Shown here piece by piece: positions 34,067 through 42,539 of a stretch of 64,000 nucleotides of DNA (the stretch's first letter is position 1; each line of letters opens with the position of its first letter). The notes beneath the pieces were generated by a model. That model did no database searches. It was not told the DNA's origin and saw only the letters and a program-made list of their open reading frames with translations. The translations under genes and the position numbers were made by a program. Source of the stretch: Brevundimonas vesicularis (GTDB taxonomy: Bacteria > Pseudomonadota > Alphaproteobacteria > Caulobacterales > Caulobacteraceae); the NCBI RefSeq assembly GCF_027886425.1, contig NZ_CP115671.1, positions 1,302,001-1,366,000 on the forward strand. The letters are read 5' to 3'.

Positions 34067-35464
34067 ATGCCTTACGAAGTCTCGCCATCGCCCGTCGCGC
34101 CGGTCTCCACCTCGCGGCTCTGGACGGTCGGCGCCAGCATCGGCATCGCCATCGTGACCCTGCTGGTGCTGGCGATCCTGCATCCCGAACTGGCCAACTG
34201 GCTGGTCGGCGGGGCGGTGATCGTGGCGGCCTCGGCCTGGCTTTTGAACATGAGCGAGGCGAGCAGGGCTGAGCCGGCGACCAGCCAAGGCACCGCGACC
34301 GAGCCCGCTATCGACATGGTCACGGGCGATCTTCTCGACCGCGTGTTCGAGGCGCTGGACGATCCGGTGCTGGTGGTCAGCGGCGGCGAGCCGGACGACA
34401 TCGCCGGGCGACGCATTGTCATGGCGAATGCGGCGGCGCGCGAGCTTCTGCGTATCCAGCGCCAAGGCGCCTTGCTGGTCCAGGTGATCCGCGAACCGGG
34501 CGTGCTGGAGGCGGTGGACGAGGCCCTGTTCGGCGGGACGGCGCGCACCACGGATTATGCGACGGGCGGTCAGCGCGACCGACGCTGGCGCGCCTGGACC
34601 CGGCCGCTCTCACTCGAAGATTCAGGCAAGGCAGGGTCGGAGTTGGCCCTGCTGATCCTGCGCGACGAAACGGACTCGCGCCGTATCGAGATGATGCGCG
34701 TGGACTTCCTGGCCAACGCCAGCCACGAACTGCGTACGCCCCTGGCCTCGCTCAGCGGCTTTATCGAGACCCTGAAGGGCCATGCCCGTGAGGACGTGGT
34801 TGCGCGCGACCGGTTCCTGGACATCATGTCGGCCCAGGCGGACCGTATGGGGCGGCTGGTCGCGGATCTGCTGTCACTCAGCCGGATCGAGCTGAACGAA
34901 CATATTCCGCCCTCTGGCCGCGTCGATCTGGACCGCGCCGCCTCTGACGTGGTCGACGCCATCAGCGTTCTGACGCGCGAAAAGGAGATCGCCATCGCCC
35001 TGGATCAGGGCGAGGCGAGGGCGTCGATCAGCGGCGATCGGGACGAGATATTGCAGGTGGTGCAGAACCTGCTCGACAACGCCGTCAAATATTCGTCACG
35101 TAACGGCACGGTCGAAATCTCGGTCCGTTCGGATCTGTCGTTCGACGAGGCCTGGGCCTCGCGCATGCCTGGCGCGACACGACTGCCGCTGGTCACGCCG
35201 GACCGCACGGCCGGCGTCTCCTATGCCGCCGTCACGGTGCGCGATCATGGGCCCGGCATGGCGCGCGAACACCTGCCCCGCCTGACCGAGCGCTTCTACC
35301 GGGTCGAGGGTCAAAAGAGCGGCGAGCGGCAGGGGACGGGGCTGGGCCTGGCCATCGTCAAACACATCATCAACCGTCACCAGGGCGGCCTGGTGGTCGA
35401 AAGCGCGCCCGGCATGGGCGCCGCCTTCACCGCTTGGTTTCCCCAGCCGGTAGAGCGACGCTGA
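34067..35464 (+). CDS. phoR: Phosphate regulon sensor histidine kinase PhoR
   Basis: The product is 465 residues beginning MPYEVSPSPVAPVSTSRLW; longer in-frame starts lack coding character. Two close N-terminal membrane helices (about 22-60) lack a large periplasmic domain, as in PhoR. A PAS-like region follows, then HisKA with His220 (FLANASHELRTPLASLSGF) and the HATPase N, G1 and G2 boxes (NLLDNAVKYS, DHGPGMAREH, GTGLGLAIVKHI). It is the first gene of the phosphate cluster, and identity rests on this context as well as the sequence. A PHO box separates it from pstC, so phoR is probably transcribed apart. Confidence 0.92.
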   Translation: MPYEVSPSPVAPVSTSRLWTVGASIGIAIVTLLVLAILHPELANWLVGGAVIVAASAWLLNMSEASRAEPATSQGTATEPAIDMVTGDLLDRVFEALDDPVLVVSGGEPDDIAGRRIVMANAAARELLRIQRQGALLVQVIREPGVLEAVDEALFGGTARTTDYATGGQRDRRWRAWTRPLSLEDSGKAGSELALLILRDETDSRRIEMMRVDFLANASHELRTPLASLSGFIETLKGHAREDVVARDRFLDIMSAQADRMGRLVADLLSLSRIELNEHIPPSGRVDLDRAASDVVDAISVLTREKEIAIALDQGEARASISGDRDEILQVVQNLLDNAVKYSSRNGTVEISVRSDLSFDEAWASRMPGATRLPLVTPDRTAGVSYAAVTVRDHGPGMAREHLPRLTERFYRVEGQKSGERQGTGLGLAIVKHIINRHQGGLVVESAPGMGAAFTAWFPQPVERR

Positions 35465-35482
35465 GGCCGCGACGGACGGTCG

Positions 35483-35500
35483 CTGTCACCCAACTGTCAT
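35483..35500 (+). promoter_or_regulatory. PHO box (PhoB binding site) upstream of pstC
   Basis: Direct repeats CTGTCAC (35483-35489) and CTGTCAT (35494-35500) are 11 bases apart, the classic two-half-site PhoB box. It lies 105 bases before the pstC start and just after phoR, placing pstCAB-phoU-phoB under PhoB control in low phosphate. Confidence 0.85.
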
Positions 35501-35604
35501 CGACCCGTCGTAATCCGCTGACCATTCGCGGGCAGTAGTCGCGCCGCGTTGGTCCCGATGTTCAGGACCGTCGTCGATTCGCGCACGGCGCTTCGGACTT
35601 CTGA

Positions 35605-37035
35605 ATGATCTGGATTTATTTGCTGATCCTCGTCGCCTTGAGTGCGGCCGCCTTCTTGGGCGGACGTACGTTGGCGCGTCGTCGTGCGATCGGCGCAAAG
35701 CCCCATTCCCGCCCCGGCCAGCACGGCGCCTATGCCCTGATCTGGGTCGCCGCGCCGGCTCTGCTGGTCTTGATCCTGGCCTCGGTCTTCGCCGCCCCGC
35801 TTCAGCGTCAGTTGACCGCGGTCGGTACGCCTGATGCGGTCGCGGCGCTGGAGCCGTTCCGCCGCGACGCCTTCTTCGCCGACGCCCACCGCGTGGGTCG
35901 CGGAGAGGCCGCGCTGCAGATCTGGGAACGCCCGCTGGCCGAACAGCTGCCGGTCGAGGCGCGCCGCATGGTTCGCATCGAACGCACCCTGTCGTGGGGC
36001 GGCGGTGTCGCCGCCATCCTGGCCGCCATCCTGGGCGGCCTGTTCGCCCTGACGCAGATCAAGCCTCAGACGCGCGCCCGCAACCGGGTCGAGGGCTGGA
36101 TCTACGGCGCCCTGTTCGTCTGCTCGGCCATTGCCGTCCTGACGACCCTGGGCATCATCGCCTCCCTGGCCTTCGACAGCTTCCGATTCTTCCAGAAGGT
36201 GCCGGTTCTCGACTTCCTGTTTGGCACCCAATGGAGCCCGCAGATCGCCATCCGCGCCGATCAGGTCGGGTCCTCGGGCGCCTTCGGGGCTGTGCCGCTG
36301 TTCGCCGGCACCCTGCTGATCATGGTCATCGCCATGTGCGTCGCTGCGCCGATCGGCCTGCTGTCGGCCATCTATCTGTCGGAATACGCCGGCCGCACGA
36401 CCCGCGCGGTGATTAAGCCGCTGCTGGAGATCCTCGCCGGCGTGCCGACCGTCGTTTACGGCTTCTTCGCCGCCCTGACGGTTGGGCCGTTGCTGCGGGT
36501 CTTCTTCAACGAGATCGGCCTCTTCCTGATCGGCGGACCGCTGGACGGGCTGGGTCAATACCTGGCTCTGGTTCAGAACCAGATGGCCCTGACGGCCGGC
36601 GCGGTGATGGGCATCATGCTGATCCCGTTCGTGTCGTCCCTGTCCGACGATATTCTGAACGCCGTGCCTCAGTCGCTGCGTGACGGCTCGTTCGCCATGG
36701 GCGCGACTAAGTCCGAGACGGTGAAGCGGGTTCTTCTGCCCGCCGCGCTGCCGGGCATCGCCGGCGCCCTGCTGCTGGCCGTGTCGCGCGCCATCGGCGA
36801 GACCATGATCGTGACCATGGCTGCGGGCCTGGCCGCCAACCTGACCTTCAATCCGCTGGACACCGTCACCACCGTCACCGTGCAGATCGTGACCCTGCTG
36901 ACCGGCGACCAGGAGTTCAACAGCGCCAAGACCCTGTCCGCCTTCGGCCTGGGCCTGACCCTGTTCCTGGTCACCCTGATGCTGAACATCATCGCCCACC
37001 GGATCGTGCAGACCTATCGGGAACAATATGACTGA
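35605..37035 (+). CDS. pstC: Phosphate ABC transporter permease PstC
   Basis: The product is 476 residues, longer than the about 320 of E. coli PstC, because of an N-terminal extension of about 150 residues with two or three extra helices and a soluble segment. The permease core has six helices and the ABC-contact EAA loop (RDGSFAMGATKSETVKRVLL). It pairs with PstA to form the phosphate channel of the inner membrane. It overlaps pstA by eight bases. Confidence 0.93.
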   Translation: MIWIYLLILVALSAAAFLGGRTLARRRAIGAKPHSRPGQHGAYALIWVAAPALLVLILASVFAAPLQRQLTAVGTPDAVAALEPFRRDAFFADAHRVGRGEAALQIWERPLAEQLPVEARRMVRIERTLSWGGGVAAILAAILGGLFALTQIKPQTRARNRVEGWIYGALFVCSAIAVLTTLGIIASLAFDSFRFFQKVPVLDFLFGTQWSPQIAIRADQVGSSGAFGAVPLFAGTLLIMVIAMCVAAPIGLLSAIYLSEYAGRTTRAVIKPLLEILAGVPTVVYGFFAALTVGPLLRVFFNEIGLFLIGGPLDGLGQYLALVQNQMALTAGAVMGIMLIPFVSSLSDDILNAVPQSLRDGSFAMGATKSETVKRVLLPAALPGIAGALLLAVSRAIGETMIVTMAAGLAANLTFNPLDTVTTVTVQIVTLLTGDQEFNSAKTLSAFGLGLTLFLVTLMLNIIAHRIVQTYREQYD

Positions 37036-38332
37036 CGCGACCCCCGATCAGATCGACGGCGCGGCCGCCAAGGGACGTCTCGACCGCTTGCGGGCCGGTC
37101 TGAAGCGTCGCCACGCCAAGGAAACGCGTTTCAAATGGTATGGCCGCCTGGCCATCGCCGCCGCCATGCTGTTCCTGGCCGTGCTGCTGGTCCGCATCGT
37201 CGAGCAGGGCCACACCGCCTTCTACACCCACACCGTTACCGTGCCGGTCTTCATGGACCCGGCGCGCGTGGACCGCGCCTATCCGCAGGGCTCAAACTTT
37301 GAGCAACTGGCCGCCGAGCAGCAGCTGGCCCGCATGGGCATTCAGGACGACGCGGCGGGGACCAAAGCCGCGCAGATGAAGCGGTTGTTCTCGTCGGAGC
37401 TGAAGTTCGTCGCCGCCGACTTGGTCGCCAAGCGCAGCGAAGTCATCGGCGAGACCGTGCCCATGGCCGTGCCGCTGTCCGATGACGCCGATCTGTATCT
37501 GAAGGGCGAAATCTCCAGGGAGACGCCCGAGGATCAGCGCCGCCTGACCGACCAGCAGATCGCCTGGCTGGACCGGATGCAGACCGAAGGCGTGATCGGC
37601 TCGCACTTCAACACCGCCCTGTTCACCAACGGCGATTCGACGCAGCCGGAACTGGCGGGCGTCCTGGGCGCCGTGGTCGGTTCGGCCCTGATGCTGATGG
37701 TCACGGCCCTGATCGCCATTCCGCTGGGCGTCGGCGCGGCCATCTGGCTGGAAGAGTTCGCGCCCAAGAACAAGCTGACCGACATCATCGAGGTCAACAT
37801 CAACAACCTCGCGGCCGTGCCGTCGATCGTCTACGGCCTGCTGGGTCTGGCCCTGTTCATCAACTGGATGCATCTGCCGCGGGCCAGTCCGATCGTCGGC
37901 GGCCTGGTCCTGGCGCTGATGGCCCTGCCGACCCTGGTCATCGCCACCCGTTCGGCGCTGAAAGCCGTGCCCCCGTCGATCCGCGAGGCCGCCCTGGCCA
38001 TGGGCGCATCCAAGACCCAGACGGTGTTCAGCCACGTCCTGCCGCTGGCCATGCCCGGCGTCATGACCGGCGCCATCATCTCGATGGCCCACGCCCTGGG
38101 CGAGACCGCGCCGCTGCTGCTGATCGGCATGGTCAGCTTCGTGCCGGGCGTGCCGCACGCCATCGACCAGCCTGTCGGCGCGCTGCCCTCGCTGATCTAC
38201 ATCTGGGAGAACGCCTCGGAGCGGGCCTTCCACGAACGCACCGCTGCGGCGATCATCGTCCTGCTGGTCTTCATGATCATCATGAACGCGGCGGCCATAA
38301 TCCTGAGGCGGCGCTTCGAGCGTCGGTGGTAA
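37028..38332 (+). CDS. pstA: Phosphate ABC transporter permease PstA
   Basis: The product is 434 residues. One N-terminal helix is followed by a periplasmic segment of about 170 residues, then the conserved permease domain with the EAA loop (REAALAMGASKTQTVFSHVL) and AMALPTLVIATRSALKAVP-like helices. The long N-terminal segment is typical of the DUF3333-containing PstA found in alphaproteobacteria. It overlaps pstC and is four bases from pstB. Confidence 0.93.
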   Translation: MTDATPDQIDGAAAKGRLDRLRAGLKRRHAKETRFKWYGRLAIAAAMLFLAVLLVRIVEQGHTAFYTHTVTVPVFMDPARVDRAYPQGSNFEQLAAEQQLARMGIQDDAAGTKAAQMKRLFSSELKFVAADLVAKRSEVIGETVPMAVPLSDDADLYLKGEISRETPEDQRRLTDQQIAWLDRMQTEGVIGSHFNTALFTNGDSTQPELAGVLGAVVGSALMLMVTALIAIPLGVGAAIWLEEFAPKNKLTDIIEVNINNLAAVPSIVYGLLGLALFINWMHLPRASPIVGGLVLALMALPTLVIATRSALKAVPPSIREAALAMGASKTQTVFSHVLPLAMPGVMTGAIISMAHALGETAPLLLIGMVSFVPGVPHAIDQPVGALPSLIYIWENASERAFHERTAAAIIVLLVFMIIMNAAAIILRRRFERRW

Positions 38333-38336
38333 GAGA

Positions 38337-39284
38337 ATGAAATTCCGTATTTTCCGCTCCGCCGAGGACCAGACCGGCGCCGGCTCGGTCGATCCGACCG
38401 AAGCGCCGCGCATGGGCGGTCAGGTCCTGCCCGAAATCGCTCCGTCCAAGGGCGCAGCCGCCGAACCGCGCATCGAGGACGCCACGCCCCGGTCGGGCCC
38501 CGCCGTGGTCGACAGCCCGCCCGTCGGTCCGATCAAGATCGCGGCGCGCGACGTCTCAGTCTTCTATGAGGGCAAACAGGCGCTCTACGACGTCTCGCTG
38601 GATATTCCGGACAAGACCGTCACGGCCCTGATCGGCCCGTCGGGCTGCGGCAAGTCCACCTTCCTGCGGACCATGAACCGCATGAACGACACCATCGCCG
38701 GAGCCAAGGTCACGGGCCGCATCGCCATGGACGGCGAGGACATCAACGACCGCTCCATCGACCCGGTGCTGCTGCGCGCCCGCGTCGGCATGGTGTTCCA
38801 GCGTCCGAACCCCTTCCCGAAATCGATCTACGAAAACGTCGCCTATGGGCCCAAGATCCACGGCCTGGTGTCGTCCAAGGCCGAGATGGACGAGGTCGTC
38901 GAAAAGGCGCTGAAGCGCGCCGGCCTGTGGGACGAGGTCGCCGACCGCCTGCAATCGTCGGCCATGGGCCTGTCAGGCGGCCAGCAGCAGCGTCTGGTCA
39001 TCGCCCGCGCCATCGCCGTGAACCCCGAGGTCATCCTGATGGACGAGCCCTGTTCGGCGCTGGACCCCATCGCCACGGCGCGGATCGAGGAGCTGATCGA
39101 CGAACTGCGCGAGCGGTTCTGCATCGTCATCGTCACCCACTCGATGGCCCAGGCCGCGCGCGTGTCGCAACGCACCGCCTTCTTCCACATGGGCCGTCTG
39201 GTGGAGACCGGGGATACGGAAGACATCTTCCAGAATCCGCGTGAACGGCGCACGCTCGACTACATCACGGGACGCTTCGGCTAA
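38337..39284 (+). CDS. pstB: Phosphate ABC transporter ATP-binding protein PstB
   Basis: The product is 315 residues. Walker A GPSGCGKST is at 100-108, the signature LSGGQQQRLVIARAIA follows, and Walker B is VILMDEPCSALD. E. coli PstB is about 257 residues; the extra about 60 residues here are a Pro/Ala-rich, apparently disordered N-terminus. An internal ATG (residue 26) is an alternative start that would remove part of it. It drives phosphate import with PstC and PstA. Confidence 0.95.
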   Translation: MKFRIFRSAEDQTGAGSVDPTEAPRMGGQVLPEIAPSKGAAAEPRIEDATPRSGPAVVDSPPVGPIKIAARDVSVFYEGKQALYDVSLDIPDKTVTALIGPSGCGKSTFLRTMNRMNDTIAGAKVTGRIAMDGEDINDRSIDPVLLRARVGMVFQRPNPFPKSIYENVAYGPKIHGLVSSKAEMDEVVEKALKRAGLWDEVADRLQSSAMGLSGGQQQRLVIARAIAVNPEVILMDEPCSALDPIATARIEELIDELRERFCIVIVTHSMAQAARVSQRTAFFHMGRLVETGDTEDIFQNPRERRTLDYITGRFG

Positions 39285-39288
39285 TCCG

Positions 39289-40014
39289 ATGAACCAGCAC
39301 ACCGTCAAAGCCTATGGCGACGAACTGAACCAGATCACGGCCGAGATCGCCCGCATGGGCGGTCTGGCCGAGGCCCAGGTCGCGGACGCCATCGACTCCG
39401 TCGCCCGGCGCGACATCGCCCTGGCCCGCGCCGTGGTCGAGCGCGATTTGAAGCTGGACGCCCTGCACCGCGATATCGAGAAGAAGGCGATCCGCCTGAT
39501 CGCCCTGCGCCAGCCGGTCGCCAGCGACCTGCGCCGCACCCTGGGCGCCATGAAGATCGCAACCGATCTGGAGCGCACCGGCGATCTGGCCAAGAACATC
39601 GCCAAACGCGCGCTGATCCTGGCCGAAGCCCAGCCGATGCAGCCCCTGACCCGTTCGATCGAGCGGATGGGAAGGCTGGTCTCGACCCGCCTGCGCGATG
39701 TGCTGGACGCCTATACGGCCTCGGAACTCGATCGGGCCGTCGCCGTCTGGCAGACCGACGACGAGGTCGACGAGCACTACAACGCCCTGTTCCGCGAACT
39801 GCTGACCTATATGATGGGCGATCCGCGCACGATCGGCGCCTGCACCCATCTGCTCTTCATGGCCAAGAACCTGGAGCGGATCGGCGACCACGCGACCAAC
39901 ATCGCCGAAACCGTCCACTACGAAATCACGGGCGAGGACATCGTGGGCGAACGCCCGCGCGCCCAGCCCACGGCTGAGGATTCCGATCCGACGCCGAACC
40001 TTTCGACGCACTGA
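39289..40014 (+). CDS. phoU: Phosphate-specific transport accessory protein PhoU
   Basis: The product is 241 residues from ATG 39289, four bases after pstB. It has two three-helix bundles with the repeated metal-binding patterns ERTGDLAKNIAKRA and ERIGDHATNIAETV. PhoU links the Pst transporter to PhoR and keeps the Pho regulon off when phosphate is ample. Confidence 0.95.
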   Translation: MNQHTVKAYGDELNQITAEIARMGGLAEAQVADAIDSVARRDIALARAVVERDLKLDALHRDIEKKAIRLIALRQPVASDLRRTLGAMKIATDLERTGDLAKNIAKRALILAEAQPMQPLTRSIERMGRLVSTRLRDVLDAYTASELDRAVAVWQTDDEVDEHYNALFRELLTYMMGDPRTIGACTHLLFMAKNLERIGDHATNIAETVHYEITGEDIVGERPRAQPTAEDSDPTPNLSTH

Positions 40015-40034
40015 CCCGAGACCGGAGACCCGAC

Positions 40035-40727
40035 GTGCAGCCCTATATCCTTGTGATGGAAGACGAGGACGCGCTGGCGACCCTTCTTCAGTACAATCTC
40101 GAAAAGGAAGGCTACGACGTCGCCGTCGCCGCCGATGGCGAGGAGGGTATGCTCCAGATCGACGAGCGTCTGCCCGATCTGGTGCTGCTGGACTGGATGC
40201 TGCCCAAGCTGTCGGGCATCGAGGTCTGCCGTCGCATTCGCGGCAAGGCCGAGACCCGCAACCTGCCGATCATCATGCTGACGGCGCGCGGCGAGGAGAG
40301 CGACCGGGTTCGCGGCCTGGACACCGGTGCCGACGACTATCTGACCAAGCCCTTTTCGATGGTCGAGCTGATCGCGCGCATCCGCGCCGTTCTGCGCCGC
40401 ATCCGCCCGGGTCTGGCCGACGACCGATTGAACCATGGCGACATCGTCGTGGATCGCGTCTCGCACCGGGTGAAGCGCAACGGCAAGGAGGTCCATCTGG
40501 GCCCGACCGAGTTCCGCTTGCTGGACCACTTCATGCAGCACCCCGGGCGGGTGTTCAGCCGCGAGCAGCTGCTGGACGCCGTCTGGGGCTCGGACGTCTA
40601 TGTCGAGGCCCGCACCGTCGACGTCCACGTCGGTCGCCTGCGCAAGGCCCTGGCCATCGCCGACGAAAGCGCCAATCCCATCCGCACGGTCCGCTCGGCG
40701 GGCTATTCGCTGGATTTGGAAGGCTGA
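40035..40727 (+). CDS. phoB: Phosphate regulon response regulator PhoB
   Basis: The product is 230 residues with a GTG start. The receiver domain carries Asp53 (LVLLDWMLPKLSGIEVC) and the TGADDYLTKPF switch region. The C-terminal winged helix has the transactivation-loop region LGPTEFRLLDHFMQHPGRVF and the tail RTVRSAGYSLD. It should bind the PHO box at 35483-35500. It ends the phosphate operon. Confidence 0.95.
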   Translation: MQPYILVMEDEDALATLLQYNLEKEGYDVAVAADGEEGMLQIDERLPDLVLLDWMLPKLSGIEVCRRIRGKAETRNLPIIMLTARGEESDRVRGLDTGADDYLTKPFSMVELIARIRAVLRRIRPGLADDRLNHGDIVVDRVSHRVKRNGKEVHLGPTEFRLLDHFMQHPGRVFSREQLLDAVWGSDVYVEARTVDVHVGRLRKALAIADESANPIRTVRSAGYSLDLEG

Positions 40728-40733
40728 GATAGG

Positions 40734-40760
40734 AAAGGGCGGCTTTTGGAGCCGCCCTTT
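40734..40760. terminator. Bidirectional terminator between phoB and hslO
   Basis: AAAGGGCGGC (40734-40743), a 7-base loop, and GCCGCCCTTT (40751-40760) are exact complements. The stem gives T-ended transcripts in both directions, serving the convergent phoB and hslO. Confidence 0.85.
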
Positions 40761-40765
40761 GCAAT

Positions 40766-41689
40766 TCAAATCTGCTCTGCGACCACTTCGTCGGGGTCCA
40801 GCGCATAGACCGTGGCGCAGTATTCGCAGGTGACGCGGATCTTGCCGTCGTCTTCCAGCATTTCGGCGCGCTCGGCCGGATCGAAAGAGGCCAGGACCGA
40901 GGTAATCCGTTCGCGCGAGCAACGGCACACGGCCGTCAGTTCTCGCGCGCCCTCCAGCCGCACGCCGTCCTCGTGGAACAGGCGGAACAGCAGCGTCTCG
41001 GGCGAGATCGTCGGATCGACCAGCTCGTCATCGCCCAGCGTGCCGAACAGGGCCCGCGTGCGGTCCCAGACTTCTTCGGTCGAGCCGCGGGCCTCGTCGC
41101 CGGCGATGATTTGGATCATCGCGCCGCCGGCGCGCCATTGCGATCCGGCCTCGGTCTGAACCTGGCCGACGGCCAGACGCACCTTGGTCGGCACCTGTTC
41201 CGACTGCTGGAAATAATGTTCGGCGGCCAGCGACAGGCTCTCGCCTTCGATCGGCGTGATCCCTTGGGTGCGCTCAAAGTCCGGGCCCCGATCCAGCGTC
41301 ATAATAAAGACGCCTTGGCCCAGCAGCGAGCGGGCGCCGGGACGGGCGAAGCCCTGAGACGCCTCGGCCACCTCGGCCTCGTCGTAGCGGCAATAGCCGC
41401 GCAGCGATCCGTCGGTGCCATAGTCGGCGACGACATAGCGCACGGGGCCGTCGCCCTGGGCCTGGACCAGCAGGCGGCCCTCAAACTTCAGGCTGGAGCC
41501 GATCAGGGCCGCCAGAGCGCAGGCCTCGCCAAGCAGGGCGGCGACCGGCTCGGGATAGGCGTGGGCGGCCAGGATCTTGTCGATGGTCGCGCCCAGGCGA
41601 ACTAGGCGACCGCGCACGGGCCAGCCTTCGATCTGGAAAGCGGCGGCCAGATCGTCGGAAACGGGAGTGTTGGGCGCGTGATCGGTCAC
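40766..41689 (-). CDS. hslO: Redox-regulated chaperone Hsp33
   Basis: The product is 307 residues. The C-terminal redox switch has the four zinc cysteines as CRC (start of CRCSRERITSVL) and CEYC (VTCEYCATVYAL). The N-terminal domain with DYGTDGSLRGYCRYD and QSEQVPTKVRLAV matches Hsp33. Oxidation releases zinc and activates holdase activity during peroxide or bleach stress. It is a single gene, convergent with phoB. Confidence 0.95.
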   Translation of the reverse strand: MTDHAPNTPVSDDLAAAFQIEGWPVRGRLVRLGATIDKILAAHAYPEPVAALLGEACALAALIGSSLKFEGRLLVQAQGDGPVRYVVADYGTDGSLRGYCRYDEAEVAEASQGFARPGARSLLGQGVFIMTLDRGPDFERTQGITPIEGESLSLAAEHYFQQSEQVPTKVRLAVGQVQTEAGSQWRAGGAMIQIIAGDEARGSTEEVWDRTRALFGTLGDDELVDPTISPETLLFRLFHEDGVRLEGARELTAVCRCSRERITSVLASFDPAERAEMLEDDGKIRVTCEYCATVYALDPDEVVAEQI

Positions 41690-41878
41690 GGCGAGGTCCT
41701 TTGGGGCGTCATTTGGGGATCGCGGCTATGTAGGCGCCCGCAGGCGGCTTGATAAGGGGGCTAATCCGCCGGGTCTTGGGGGAGGGCGACGGAACCGATT
41801 TCGGCGCGGATCGCTCTTTTGGCTCAAGCGGAGCCGTCGCTCCGTTCATGACGCCAATAACTGGAAGAGGTTCCGCCG

Positions 41879-42418
41879 ATGATCCGCGACATCGATCCGA
41901 TCGAAGAGATTCGCAAACACCCCGGCATCACCGCCGGCAGCCTCCTCGCGGTCGCGCTCGGCGCTGTCGCCGTCGTCTATCTGACGCAACGCAGCGGCCC
42001 TACCCGTTACCAGCGCATCAAGTCGCGTATCGACCCGCGCGGCTGGGTCGATACGTCCGAACTGCGCGACCGTTTCCACGACGCCGTCGACGCCTTCCGC
42101 CACCGCGCCGAGGATGTCGGTGAACGCGCCGGCGCCCTTTCGCGCGACGCCCGCCACCGCGCCGCAGACAGCGCCTACGATTTCCGCGACCGCGCCGACG
42201 ACTGGTTCCGTTCGGCCCGTAAAGACGGCAAGAAGGCGCTGAAGAAGCATGGCAAGACGGCGCGCCGCTATGCTGACGACGCCGGTCAATATGCGCGTGA
42301 CCACGCCCGCGAAGGCGGCGCGCTGCTGGCGGTGGCGACCATCGCCGCAGCCGTCGGCGCAGCCGTGCTCGAAAGCCGTCGTCCCGACAGCCACGTGCGT
42401 CGCATCGCGCGCTTCTGA
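41879..42418 (+). CDS. Membrane-anchored helical-repeat protein of unknown function
   Basis: The product is 179 residues. One N-terminal helix spans the membrane (about 20-38, SLLAVALGAVAVVYL). Then come about 90 residues of charged amphipathic helix rich in Arg, Asp and Ala with an irregular 11-residue-like periodicity (FHDAVDAFRHRAEDVGERAG, RHRAADSAYDFRDRADDWF), resembling apolipoprotein or YtxH/ElaB-type stress proteins. A second hydrophobic segment is near 150-168. It may organise at the membrane surface or bind lipids; this is inference. Confidence 0.65.
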   Translation: MIRDIDPIEEIRKHPGITAGSLLAVALGAVAVVYLTQRSGPTRYQRIKSRIDPRGWVDTSELRDRFHDAVDAFRHRAEDVGERAGALSRDARHRAADSAYDFRDRADDWFRSARKDGKKALKKHGKTARRYADDAGQYARDHAREGGALLAVATIAAAVGAAVLESRRPDSHVRRIARF

Positions 42419-42427
42419 CATTTTCGT

Positions 42428-42466
42428 GCCGCCCGCCCGGTGAAACTCGCGGCGGGCGGCAAACTT
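42428..42466 (+). terminator. Probable terminator after the helical-repeat protein gene
   Basis: GCCGCCCGCC (42428-42437) pairs perfectly with GGCGGGCGGC (42451-42460). The following tract AAACTTTT is only partly T-rich, so termination may be weak. Confidence 0.6.
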
Positions 42467-42539
42467 TTAGCGCATCTGCCCACAGTGAGCAGCACCGCTC
42501 GGCTTTGCCGCAGGCGCGAAGGCCGCTAAGACGCCGCCC

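Noticed and set aside
33923..34465. N-terminal extension of the MHYT kinase
   Set aside because: It overlaps phoR antisense and lacks family features; GTG 33922 has a strong ribosome-binding site.
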